NCBI GenBank assembly: GCA_003454665.1
Contig: DMKB01000002.1
Location: 1 to 7,787, forward strand
Length of the DNA: 7,787 nucleotides
DNA from: Nitrospiraceae bacterium
Lineage (GTDB): Bacteria; Nitrospirota; UBA9217
Direction: 5' to 3'
Part shown: positions 1 through 6,360 of the stretch, in pieces
Layout: the number at the start of each line of letters is the position of its first letter
How positions within the stretch are numbered: the first letter of the stretch is position 1
The notes under the pieces: model-generated
What the model was told of the DNA's origin: nothing
Database searches by the model: none
What the model saw: the letters and a program-made list of their open reading frames with translations, nothing else
Position numbers and translations under genes: made by a program

Positions 1-635
1 ATATTATTGAAGAAGGCAACCTCGGACTTATCCGGGCCGTCGAGAAATTTCAGTATCAAAAGGGCTTTAAATTCAGTACGTATGCTTCATGGTGGATCAA
101 GCAGGCTATCGAGCGTGCCATCGTGAACCAGACGCGGACCATACGTCTGCCTGTCCATATCGCGGAAATCGTAAACTCCTACATGCGAGCGGTTCGGCAG
201 CTGACCCAATCGCTCGGCCGTGAACCTTCGATTGACGAAATTGCACGAAAAATGAAGGTAACAGTTGACAAGGCGCGCAGCATCTCTCAGATCGTCCGCG
301 AGACCTACTCTCTTGACATGCTTATCGGGGATCAGGAAGAGGACACGCTCAAGGACATCATCCAGGACAATAACGCTCTCTCTCCGGCAAGTTTCTCCGA
401 CGACATTCGCAGAAGAGAGTATATCGATGAGTGGCTTACCCAGCTTTCGGTGAGTGAGCGCAAAGTCATCGAGCTGCGGTTCGGGCTGAACGACGGCGAG
501 CCGAAAACACTCGACAGCATCGGAAAAGAATTCGGCATCACGCGGGAACGTGTTCGCCAGATCGAAACCCAGGCCCTCAACAAGCTTCGTGCAATCACGA
601 AGCGGAAAAAGATAGATCTTGAGGGAATGCTGTAA
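1..635 (+). CDS. rpoS: RNA polymerase sigma factor RpoS-like (sigma-70 family), 5' truncated by window edge
   Basis: This is the C-terminal 210 residues of a group 1/2 sigma-70 factor, which directs RNA polymerase to promoters. The frame is open from base 3, so the true start lies left of the window. The first visible residues (IIEEGNLGLIRAVEKF) belong to region 2, followed by the region 2.3/2.4 core FSTYASWWIKQAIERAI that melts and reads the -10 element. Then comes NQTRTIRLPVHI, a region 3 start typical of RpoS and close paralogs, and a region 3 helix bundle (LGREPSIDEIARKM). Region 4 has LSVSERKVIELRFGL, and the 4.2 helix-turn-helix (LDSIGKEFGITRERVRQIE) contacts the -35 element. A short basic tail ends at TAA. 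RpoS is the general stress and stationary-phase sigma factor. RpoS is preferred over RpoD because of the short spacing between regions and the NQTRTIRLPVHI signature, but region 1 is missing, so another group 2 sigma is possible. No clear terminator follows it. Confidence 0.88.
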   Translation, partial: IIEEGNLGLIRAVEKFQYQKGFKFSTYASWWIKQAIERAIVNQTRTIRLPVHIAEIVNSYMRAVRQLTQSLGREPSIDEIARKMKVTVDKARSISQIVRETYSLDMLIGDQEEDTLKDIIQDNNALSPASFSDDIRRREYIDEWLTQLSVSERKVIELRFGLNDGEPKTLDSIGKEFGITRERVRQIETQALNKLRAITKRKKIDLEGML

Positions 636-692
636 TATCATAAGCAAACGTCAAATCTCGCATGGCAGACGATACCTAAAGGGCAAATTCCT

Positions 693-1517
693 ATGATGCT
701 TGCTCCAATAAATATAATTAGATCGATATTGCCTAGAGTGTCGAAATTTTTCAAACCACAGAGTCTCTCACTAAAGCAGGTTAACTATAGAGGCAAAACG
801 TTTGTCGTAAATGCAAAAGAAGAAGTTGGAAAACGACTTATCGTTAAAAAAGAATTTGAGAGCCATGAAATCAGTTGCCTTGAAAAGCTGATACGTGAAA
901 ATGATGTCTGCCTTGACATCGGCGGCAATATAGGCATTTATAGTGTCTTTATGGCCAGTAAGGCTCATCTGGGAAGAGTTATATCCTTTGAGCCCGTGCC
1001 GATAAACAGAGGCATTTTAGCTCTCAATATAGTTCTTAATGGTATCAATAATGTTGAAGTAAAAGACTATGCCATTAATGATTATTCTGGAACCACTCAA
1101 TTTACGGTTTGTGAGGATGCTGCATATTCATCAATTATTGCCACGAATCGAAAGAAAGAAGCTTGTTTGCTTGATGTGCCTTCGAGAACCTTAGATGACC
1201 TTTTTGCAGTTGAAGGTAAGAAGATTGACATTATCAAAATTGATGTTGAGGGTGCGGAGCTCCACGTGCTTAAGGGTGGTGAGCGACTTTTATCAAATCC
1301 ACAATTGCGACCGCGGGCGTTACTCATTGAACTAAACCATAAAAACCAGGCGGTGTATGGTTACGCGCCGCCTGATGTAATAAGTTTCATGAAAGTGGTG
1401 GGATATGATGTTTACTCAATTGTTGGCAGCGAAGTTGCCGCCGGATGGCCTGTCGATGGCTGTACAGAGGATGCTTTATTCTTATCTTGTGATGATACTG
1501 AAAACGACCGCAATTGA
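693..1517 (+). CDS. FkbM-family SAM-dependent methyltransferase, AT-rich
   Basis: The 274-residue product is a class I (Rossmann-fold) S-adenosylmethionine methyltransferase of the FkbM type. These usually O-methylate sugars or hydroxyls on surface glycans or secondary metabolites. Motif I is C73-LDIGGNIGIYSVF-86, the SAM-binding glycine loop. The acidic end of strand 2 is in VISFEP (E100). The family motif IDIIKIDVEGAE is at 178-189, and LLIELNH at 210-216 forms a late core strand. Residues 1-60 hold no signal peptide but a basic, hydrophobic N-terminus. Two ATGs are adjacent (693 and 696); the first is used, with AAAGGG about 8 bases upstream as a modest ribosome-binding site. The gene is clearly AT-richer than rpoS and all genes to its right and uses more A/T-ending codons, which suggests horizontal acquisition. 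It stands alone, with no glycosyltransferases in view, so its substrate cannot be deduced. Confidence 0.85.
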   Translation: MMLAPINIIRSILPRVSKFFKPQSLSLKQVNYRGKTFVVNAKEEVGKRLIVKKEFESHEISCLEKLIRENDVCLDIGGNIGIYSVFMASKAHLGRVISFEPVPINRGILALNIVLNGINNVEVKDYAINDYSGTTQFTVCEDAAYSSIIATNRKKEACLLDVPSRTLDDLFAVEGKKIDIIKIDVEGAELHVLKGGERLLSNPQLRPRALLIELNHKNQAVYGYAPPDVISFMKVVGYDVYSIVGSEVAAGWPVDGCTEDALFLSCDDTENDRN

Positions 1518-1535
1518 TTTTTCAATTGATCTTTT
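1511..1535 (+). terminator. Weak AT-rich hairpin at the methyltransferase stop codon
   Basis: CAATTGA (1511-1517) and TCAATTG (1522-1528) form a perfect 7-bp inverted repeat around a TTTT loop, followed by ATCTTTT. The left arm includes the TGA stop codon. The stem has few G-C pairs, so it would be a weak intrinsic terminator or a transcript-end stabiliser. Its position suggests a role at the end of this gene, but function is inferred. Confidence 0.35.
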
Positions 1536-1659
1536 ATGAATTAGTTCCGGTATATGAAGTTCGTCCTATTCAATATTCTTTCGTTTTGCCATTCTGACAA
1601 TCGATTATTTGATGTTATTCGGGGTTTGTCGTTTCGAAATTGGAATTTAATTTGACATT

Positions 1660-1736
1660 GCCCCTGTAGCTCAGGTGGATAGAGCAGCGGTTTCCTAAAC
1701 CGTTTGCCGGGTGTTCGAGTCACCCCAGGGGCACCA
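1660..1736 (+). tRNA. tRNA-Arg, anticodon CCT
   Basis: The full cloverleaf can be folded by hand. The acceptor stem GCCCCTG (1660-1666) pairs with CAGGGGC (1726-1732). The D stem GCTC/GAGC (1669-1672 with 1682-1685) encloses a 9-base loop. The anticodon stem GCGGT/ACCGT (1687-1691 with 1699-1703) has a terminal G-T pair and the loop TTCCTAA, giving anticodon CCT at 1694-1696, which reads the AGG codon. The variable loop has 5 bases. The T stem GGGTG/CACCC (1709-1713 with 1721-1725) encloses TTCGAGT. The discriminator is A1733 and the CCA end is encoded (1734-1736). It reads a codon that is rare in many GC-rich bacteria. tRNA-Arg genes of this kind are frequent integration sites, although no duplicated 3' end was found here. 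Confidence 0.97.
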
Positions 1737-1750
1737 GAAAACGACAGGGA

Positions 1751-1777
1751 AAGCTGGTCATGTGACCGGCTTTTTTG
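1751..1777 (+). terminator. Intrinsic terminator of the tRNA-Arg gene
   Basis: AAGCTGGTC (1751-1759) pairs with GACCGGCTT (1764-1772) in a 9-bp stem with one G-T pair and an ATGT loop. It is followed by a run of T to 1776. It sits 14 bases after the CCA end, so it most likely ends the tRNA transcript. Confidence 0.85.
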
Positions 1778-1885
1778 TTTTGAAATTGTTGATGAGTCGA
1801 GGGTAGACGTGTTTTGCGCAGTAGTGCATGCCGGCTGTGCCGTGATCGTCCCGTTGTCGGCCTCGCTCAGGAGGTAACTATTCAC

Positions 1886-1914
1886 TTGACCACAGGATAA
1901 GTACTTGATAAAGT
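1886..1914 (+). promoter_or_regulatory. Candidate sigma-70 promoter for the GerMN lipoprotein gene
   Basis: TTGACC (1886-1891) matches the -35 consensus at five of six positions. After a 17-base spacer, TAAAGT (1909-1914) matches the -10 at four of six. Transcription would start near 1921, giving a leader of just under 40 bases before the ATG at 1959. It lies in the gap between the tRNA terminator and the lipoprotein gene, where a promoter is expected. Confidence 0.42.
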
Positions 1915-1958
1915 ATAGATATGTTCGTTGTCGTCCCGGTATACGGTCTGGAGGTAGT

Positions 1959-2972
1959 ATGAGGATAAAAGGCTTTCTTGGCATTTTCGTGTTTACGGTT
2001 CTCGTTCCGCTCACTTCGTGCGTCCCTCACTCCCCGTCAGTGGAAGGTACGTTGTCAGATGACGAAAAAAAAGGCGGGATGACGGTCAGCAATATCACGC
2101 TCAATGACGCGGGAGATAAGGTCGCCGTAAAACCTGGATCAATCGTGCGAGGGACACTGGATTACCAGGTCTGGAATGAGGCAGCATGTCCGTCGTGCAT
2201 TGCCCAGATTGTCGTCGGCGTTGGTGACACGGTGCAGGACTGCATTTATTTCGGATTCCCGGGAGCGTATCCCGGTGCCTCGGGGAAGGGGGTAGTTCGG
2301 TTTACTGCTCCTGTTTTCGAGGGTACCTATGATGTTCGCTATAAAAGAATAAAGGCATATACCTGTGAACATGCGAAGAGCCTGTATGGCTCGTCACCGC
2401 CATCGTCGGCCAATACGATCGCAACGGTTGTCGTTGGTTCCAGCCTGCCGGTGAAGGTGGAGAAGGTGGAGAAGGTGGAACCACAGATTAGCGACGCAGA
2501 GTTCGAGGCAACGCCACAGGAAACCATGACTGCGAAAGTGTACTTCAGCAGCAGAAAGCGCGCCCGCGGAAAGCGATGCACTGCTGTTTTCCCCAGACAG
2601 AGGAAGGCCCCGAAATCTCTGGCGGTAGCGACGGCTGCGATGAATCAGCTATTTCGGGGAACAACCGAGAAAGAGCGATCACAAGGCTATTCTTCGCCGT
2701 TCTCTGAAAAGAGTGCCGATCTGCTGCGGCGTATAACGATAAAAAACAAGACCGCCTATGTTGACCTGAACGATTTTCGTACTATCCTGTCTGACGTGAA
2801 TACGCCGTGCAGCAGAAAACAGTTTCTCGCTCAAATGACGAGAACCGTGATACGGTTTCAGACGGTTAAAATGGTAATTTTCGCTATCGAGGGTGATCCT
2901 GAGGCGTTTTACACGTTCATGAAGATACCCTGTGATGAAAAGTGTGATCCCGCGCCCTTTGAAGAGCAATAG
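1959..2972 (+). CDS. Lipoprotein with cysteine-rich N-terminal domain and C-terminal GerMN domain
   Basis: This is a predicted 337-residue exported lipoprotein. The N-terminus MRIKGFLGIFVFTVLVPLTSC is a lipoprotein signal with lipobox L18-T-S-C21, so the mature protein would be lipid-anchored at C21. Residues 42-160 look like an all-beta domain with CPSC (77-80), C95 and C136, which could form disulfides; I cannot name this domain. A charged VEKVEKVE linker follows (168-174). Residues 193-321 match GerMN: KVYFSS, the alanine-rich helix AVATAAMNQLFRGTTEKE, ITIKNKTAYVDLND, and the VKMVIFAIEG strand. GerMN occurs in spore-germination GerM and also in many non-spore-forming bacteria as an envelope domain of unclear role. 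The start at 1959 is chosen over an upstream in-frame ATG (1905) because GGAGGT lies at 1950-1955 and the signal peptide begins there. Extra cysteines (C207, C284, C325, C329) also support an oxidising location. Function is unknown. Confidence 0.82.
   Translation: MRIKGFLGIFVFTVLVPLTSCVPHSPSVEGTLSDDEKKGGMTVSNITLNDAGDKVAVKPGSIVRGTLDYQVWNEAACPSCIAQIVVGVGDTVQDCIYFGFPGAYPGASGKGVVRFTAPVFEGTYDVRYKRIKAYTCEHAKSLYGSSPPSSANTIATVVVGSSLPVKVEKVEKVEPQISDAEFEATPQETMTAKVYFSSRKRARGKRCTAVFPRQRKAPKSLAVATAAMNQLFRGTTEKERSQGYSSPFSEKSADLLRRITIKNKTAYVDLNDFRTILSDVNTPCSRKQFLAQMTRTVIRFQTVKMVIFAIEGDPEAFYTFMKIPCDEKCDPAPFEEQ
2453..2479 (+). repeat. Three perfect tandem copies of a 9-base unit (GAAGGTGGA)
   Basis: The unit GAAGGTGGA occurs three times without mismatch, encoding the VEKVEKVE linker between the two domains of the lipoprotein. 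Since the unit is a multiple of three, slippage would lengthen or shorten the linker without a frameshift. Confidence 0.9.
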
Positions 2973-3061
2973 CAGTACTGTTGTTGCGCGTACCGGGTGA
3001 TGTGCCTGATGGTCAATAGGGACGCGCTAAAGGGGCTATTCCTGCGGGCCCTCTCCTGTGC

Positions 3062-3083
3062 CTGAATCGCTTCAGCGCTTTTT
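3062..3083 (+). terminator. Weak candidate terminator after the lipoprotein gene
   Basis: CTGAA (3062-3066) and TTCAG (3071-3075) form a 5-bp stem with a TCGC loop, then CGC and a short T run (3079-3083). It is about 90 bases past the stop codon. The stem is short and the T run is separated from it by three bases, so the call is tentative. Confidence 0.3.
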
Positions 3084-3197
3084 CCCTTTCGCGAGAAGGT
3101 TTAGGGGAATCACACGGTCGAGCAGTTACGGTCTCGTAAACAGTAATCATCACTCCCTCATGAGCACATACCTGCCTGTGTCAATGCAATAAGTTTA

Positions 3198-3206
3198 TGC
3201 TATAAT
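3198..3206 (+). promoter_or_regulatory. Extended -10 promoter (TGCTATAAT) for the receiver-PilZ gene
   Basis: TG at 3198-3199, one base, then a perfect TATAAT at 3201-3206 make an extended -10 element, 37 bases before the GTG start. No good -35 hexamer lies 16-18 bases upstream, which is typical when an extended -10 is present. The C just before the -10 hexamer also fits RpoS preference known from enterobacteria, but sigma-70 would read it too. Confidence 0.6.
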
Positions 3207-3243
3207 TGAACTACTTTGCTCTGTTGGGAGAAGTTGCATACCT

Positions 3244-3993
3244 GTGAAAAAACGGATTCTGGTAATCTCTCCTCTGGCCACCGACCAGATGTACCTGGGT
3301 ATTATCTTCAAGCGGATCGGTTACCGGCCGGTCCTGGCGAAGAATGCCATAGAAGGCGTGCTCCTTTCCCAGAAGGAATCATACTCACTCATCATTCTGG
3401 ATGGAGACCTGATGGACAACGAATTGTTCGCCGCCATCACGCTCCTGAAGGCCAATCCTTTTTTCAGCGATCCGCCGCTGATCATTTTTGTTACGACTGA
3501 CAGCTTGAGAAAAAAAGAACTCCTCATATCCCAGGGGTGCACTGCGGTTGTGACAAAGCCTCATGATCTCTCTTTTGTGTACAGCGGAGACGGCCGCTTG
3601 ACCGGACACCCGAGAAGCGGTCCCCGTGCGTCCATCTGGATGCGCGTTGAGATAGAGGAGGGGACGCTGGAAAAATATCTGGTATGCGCAAACCTCTCGG
3701 AGAGTGGGATGTATTTGCGTACCCGCTATCCCCTTCCCGAAAAGTCCATTCTTCAACCGAAGTTCACGCTTCCCTACGGCACCGATGAATTAACCGTTCG
3801 GGCCGAGGTTGTCCGCTGTGTGCTGAAAGGAGTCGCCGGTCAGGCCGGCCCGGGTATGGGTGTTCGTTTCGTGAATATCTCTGAAAAGGCGAGGCAGCAG
3901 ATACGGAACTTCATTCAATGGGAGAAGATCGGCGACCTGGATTGGGAACCCGGCAAAGGAGCGTTAGAGTCACGGCCGACGGAAGATGAGTGA
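3244..3993 (+). CDS. Degenerate receiver domain fused to a PilZ (c-di-GMP-binding) domain
   Basis: This 249-residue cytoplasmic protein has two domains. Residues 1-112 are a CheY-like receiver: KKRILVIS strand 1, LIILDGD with D53 at the phosphoacceptor site, IIFVTTDS with T84/T85, and the conserved K105-P. The acidic pair that normally follows strand 1 and binds Mg2+ is replaced by S9-P10, so ordinary phosphorylation is doubtful. Residues 120-228 are a PilZ domain with both ligand motifs: R124-SGP-R128 (RxxxR) and N150-LSES-G155 (NxSxxG), then GPGMGVRFVNIS. It should bind cyclic di-GMP. Such proteins often act in motility, surface attachment or exopolysaccharide control in delta-proteobacteria. 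The start is a GTG, chosen because strand 1 begins immediately after it. GGGAG at 3226-3230 is a rather distant ribosome-binding site. It is probably transcribed alone. The partner is unknown. Confidence 0.85.
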   Translation: MKKRILVISPLATDQMYLGIIFKRIGYRPVLAKNAIEGVLLSQKESYSLIILDGDLMDNELFAAITLLKANPFFSDPPLIIFVTTDSLRKKELLISQGCTAVVTKPHDLSFVYSGDGRLTGHPRSGPRASIWMRVEIEEGTLEKYLVCANLSESGMYLRTRYPLPEKSILQPKFTLPYGTDELTVRAEVVRCVLKGVAGQAGPGMGVRFVNISEKARQQIRNFIQWEKIGDLDWEPGKGALESRPTEDE

Positions 3994-4128
3994 TTTCTGC
4001 ATGCTGGATAGCAGCGATGACCGGGAAGCGGTTTCTCATGGAAAACTCCCTCACCGGTATGGTCCCAACTGCATTGTGCCGCTGCCGCTCACAACACGAT
4101 GATCCATTGAGATGGCTCGCTCGGCTTG

Positions 4129-5490
4129 TTACGCTCCTGAGCGACTAAAATACTCATCACTATACTTTTTGACCACTCCCGACAGAAGGATCAAACTGAT
4201 CAGGTTCGGAACTGCCATGAACATATTCGCAATATCCGCGAAGTTCCACACAAGTTTCAGCGGTACCGAGGCCCCGACCACGACAAGCACGGTATAGAAC
4301 ACCCGATAGGGAAGAACAGCGCGTTCACCGAAGATATATTCAGCGCTTCTGTCTCCGTAGTATGACCACGTAATCATCGTGGAATAGGCGAAAAAAACGA
4401 GGCTGAATCCGACGACCCATGCTCCGATGTTACCCAACGCGTGCTGAAAGGCATGTGCCGATAACGCGGCCCCTTGCAGACTTTCCGGCCGGCCGTTTCC
4501 CCAGGCGCCTGAAACGATGATGACGAGAGCAGTCATCGTACAAATCACCAGGGTATCAATAAACGGACCGATCATCGAAACAAGGCCCTGCTGTGCGGGT
4601 CCTGCGGTTCGTGCCGCTGCATGGGCCATCGGTGCGGACCCGAGGCCCGACTCATTCGAAAAGACACCGCGCGCAACGCCATATTGGAGCGCTGAGCCGA
4701 TAGCGCCTCCGCCGAATGCCCAGGGGTTCAATGCATGGTTGACTATGGTATACAATGCCGAGGGAATTTTGTCGATATGCATGGTTAATATGATGAGGGC
4801 CGCCGTACAATACGTTATTGCCATGAAGGGTACGATGCGAGCAGCAACCTTCCCGATTCGTTTGATACCTCCGATGATCACCAGGCCCACCATGATCGCC
4901 ATGAATATGCCGAGAATCAACTTAATTTCGGCCGCCCGGGGAAAGATATAGGTGAGGCCGTCAACGACGGAATTTGCCTGTACCATGTTGCCGATACCGA
5001 AGGAGGCGATCAGGGTGAACAGGGCAAAGGCCCATCCCATCTTCGGCATGGCGAGTCCGGTTTTGAGCGTATACATGGGGCCGCCGGATACCTCGCCGTT
5101 TGGGTGCACCCAGCGGTATTTAACGGCCAGCGAACAGGACGTATACTTTGTGGCCATACCGACGAGGGCGGTCACCCACATCCAGAAGACGGCCCCCGGA
5201 CCTCCGAAGGCTATTGCCGTTGCGACTCCCGCAATGTTTCCCGTTCCTATTGTCGCGGAAAGAGCCGCTGCTAACGCCTGAAAGGGTGTTACTTCGCCGG
5301 CATTTCCTGATCCCTGATTGTTCCCTGCAATAAGCCGGAAGGAGTGCTTGAGACCACGCATCTGGATGAACCGGAGACGGAAGGTAAGGTACGCCCCGGT
5401 GCCGACGAGGAGGAGTATGGATGGGATGCCCCATACCTGCCCGGCGATCGCGCCGGTAGCGTCAGTAATACGGGAAAGTACATTTTCCAT
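4129..5490 (-). CDS. agcS: Sodium:alanine/glycine symporter, AGCS family
   Basis: This 453-residue inner-membrane protein belongs to the alanine-or-glycine:cation symporter family (AGCS; AlsT/DagA/AgcS type), which imports small neutral amino acids with sodium. It has a full family length and roughly eleven hydrophobic segments. The conserved block TPFQALAAALSATIGTGNIAGVATAI is at 68-93. The family signature GGPGAVFWMWVTALVG follows at 96-111, and the very conserved GVFSNESGLGSAPMAHAAA is at 275-293. These cover the residues known to shape the substrate and sodium sites. The start at 5490 has AGGGG about 11 bases upstream. It lies 65 bases after the YkgJ-family gene on the same strand, so the two are probably co-transcribed. 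It converges with the receiver-PilZ gene, and I see no strong terminator in the 135-base gap. No glycine-riboswitch-like fold is evident in the short leader. Substrate choice between alanine and glycine cannot be told by eye. Confidence 0.95.
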   Translation of the reverse strand: MENVLSRITDATGAIAGQVWGIPSILLLVGTGAYLTFRLRFIQMRGLKHSFRLIAGNNQGSGNAGEVTPFQALAAALSATIGTGNIAGVATAIAFGGPGAVFWMWVTALVGMATKYTSCSLAVKYRWVHPNGEVSGGPMYTLKTGLAMPKMGWAFALFTLIASFGIGNMVQANSVVDGLTYIFPRAAEIKLILGIFMAIMVGLVIIGGIKRIGKVAARIVPFMAITYCTAALIILTMHIDKIPSALYTIVNHALNPWAFGGGAIGSALQYGVARGVFSNESGLGSAPMAHAAARTAGPAQQGLVSMIGPFIDTLVICTMTALVIIVSGAWGNGRPESLQGAALSAHAFQHALGNIGAWVVGFSLVFFAYSTMITWSYYGDRSAEYIFGERAVLPYRVFYTVLVVVGASVPLKLVWNFADIANMFMAVPNLISLILLSGVVKKYSDEYFSRSGA

Positions 5491-5535
5491 ACACGAGAAC
5501 CCCTGCTTTTTGGGAAGTATGTTTTATACGATCAG

Positions 5536-5551
5536 GCCCAAGACGTTGGGC
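5536..5551. other. Perfect short inverted repeat between the YkgJ gene and agcS
   Basis: GCCCAA (5536-5541) and TTGGGC (5546-5551) form a 6-bp hairpin with a GACG loop. It lies just after the stop codon of the YkgJ-family gene and about 45 bases before the agcS start. No T run follows on the minus strand, so it is not a standard terminator. It could adjust the relative expression of the two genes, stabilise the upstream mRNA end, or be an operator. Confidence 0.4.
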
Positions 5552-5555
5552 GAGG

Positions 5556-6092
5556 CTAATTATTCTTTTTGTCGAAGAGGTCCCGCAATACCACCCGCTT
5601 CATAAGGCCATCGGAGGCATCATGTTGAATACTGCTCAATTGCTCTTCAAAGGGCCCGATCGTCCAGCATTCTCCGGCGTCGAGCGTTGCTACGGGGCTT
5701 CCCTCTTCGTTGAGCGGGCAGATATCACGCATTTCCACAACCCGACCATCTTCGATTTCCTGTATCCAGCGAAGGGGAAGGCCCTGTGACCGGCACACGT
5801 AGGGGCGGTGCTCGTAGATTCGGCAGGTACCCGCGGCATCAAGAAAGGCGCAGGCGCCCTCCTGATGCTGGGTGCCACTCTTCAGCAATTCAGGATAATG
5901 TTTCCGTATGTTGTTCGCCTCGATTTCGAATACCGTTATGCTGTCGAGACAGCAGGATATGCAGCCGATCCGGCAGGTGAGCCGGTCAGCATGGGTCCGG
6001 GAAAGTCTGTTCACGAGACCGTCGACTTCCCGGTAGAGTTTTGTAACGGCATTCAGGGCCGTGCGCCCCTGTTTTTCCGGCTTCCGTACCAT
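5556..6092 (-). CDS. YkgJ-family cysteine-cluster protein (putative zinc/iron chelating)
   Basis: The 178-residue protein matches the YkgJ / CxxCxxCC family. The cluster is C40-RIG-C44-IS-C47-C48, followed by C81, C90 (TCRIYEHRP), C100 (PYVCRSQGLPLRW), C125 and C142. The RPxxCR step after the second group is a hallmark of the family. These proteins are thought to bind an iron-sulfur cluster or zinc; a precise role is not established, although several relatives sit beside metabolic or transport genes. There is no signal peptide or membrane segment, so it is cytoplasmic. It uses a TAG stop and lies directly upstream of agcS, suggesting one transcript. The ATG at 6092 is the only suitable Met near the N-terminus. 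The ribosome-binding site is poor (only AGGT about 10 bases before the ATG). Confidence 0.85.
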   Translation of the reverse strand: MVRKPEKQGRTALNAVTKLYREVDGLVNRLSRTHADRLTCRIGCISCCLDSITVFEIEANNIRKHYPELLKSGTQHQEGACAFLDAAGTCRIYEHRPYVCRSQGLPLRWIQEIEDGRVVEMRDICPLNEEGSPVATLDAGECWTIGPFEEQLSSIQHDASDGLMKRVVLRDLFDKKNN

Positions 6093-6101
6093 ATACGATA
6101 C

Positions 6102-6130
6102 AACCTATCAATTAATATCCACTTTGTCAA
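6102..6130 (-). promoter_or_regulatory. Candidate promoter for the YkgJ-agcS pair
   Basis: Read on the minus strand, a perfect TTGACA (-35; plus 6125-6130) is followed after exactly 17 bases by TAGGTT (-10; plus 6102-6107, three of six matches). Transcription from it would begin only a few bases before the ATG at 6092, leaving almost no leader. Either the transcript is nearly leaderless, or a different -10 is used, or the real promoter lies further upstream. Confidence 0.4.
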
Positions 6131-6289
6131 TGAGCGATAACGCTGGACGGAGATTCTGCGGCACATCCCCCAGCGCAGAGCGTATTTCTGAAAGGCCCAG
6201 AGCGACCGATCAATGCCGGCAGGCGACTCATGATGAATAAACGAATGCAGGGTTTGCCGTTAAAATGACGTGAAACGCGCTCTACCCTG

Positions 6290-6298
6290 TGCTATCAT
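6290..6298 (+). promoter_or_regulatory. Extended -10 promoter (TGCTATCAT) for the two-CW protein gene
   Basis: TG, one base, then TATCAT (five of six matches to TATAAT) gives an extended -10, with transcription expected to start near 6305, about 55 bases before the ATG. There is no good -35 at 16-18 bases. The layout copies the element before the receiver-PilZ gene, including the C just before the hexamer. Confidence 0.5.
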
Positions 6299-6360
6299 TT
6301 CTTTAGGGAGAAGTTTGGTAAGGCGAGGTCCGGTAAACTGCCGTATGAGGGGAGGTTGCA

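Noticed and set aside
87..647. Minus-strand open frame of 186 residues opposite rpoS
   Set aside because: It is a shadow of the sigma factor gene, whose reading frame has clear conserved regions.
1653..1658. Perfect TTGACA just before the tRNA as a -35 element
   Set aside because: The matching -10 would lie inside the tRNA D-arm, where no TATAAT-like sequence exists; probably chance in an AT-rich leader.
1660..1736. Attachment-site duplication of the tRNA 3' end
   Set aside because: I looked for a second copy of the T-arm and CCA end elsewhere in the window and found none.
1869..1900. Strong Shine-Dalgarno-like AGGAGGT without a gene
   Set aside because: The only nearby start is a TTG followed by three codons and a stop, so no real leader peptide is supported; it may be chance or a remnant.
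1541..2014. Minus-strand open frame of 157 residues across the tRNA
   Set aside because: Its central TRTPGKRFRKPLLYPPELQ is the reverse reading of the tRNA-Arg, a well-known false protein; the rest has no recognisable domain.
4517..5281. Two long plus-strand open frames opposite agcS
   Set aside because: They are antisense shadows of the symporter, which has full-length family signatures; their proteins have no family features.
6141..6178. Inverted repeat CGCTGG...CCAGCG in the divergent gap as a possible riboswitch
   Set aside because: The arms are 23 bases apart, an alternative CTGCG/CGCAG pairing competes, and no conserved riboswitch core was found.
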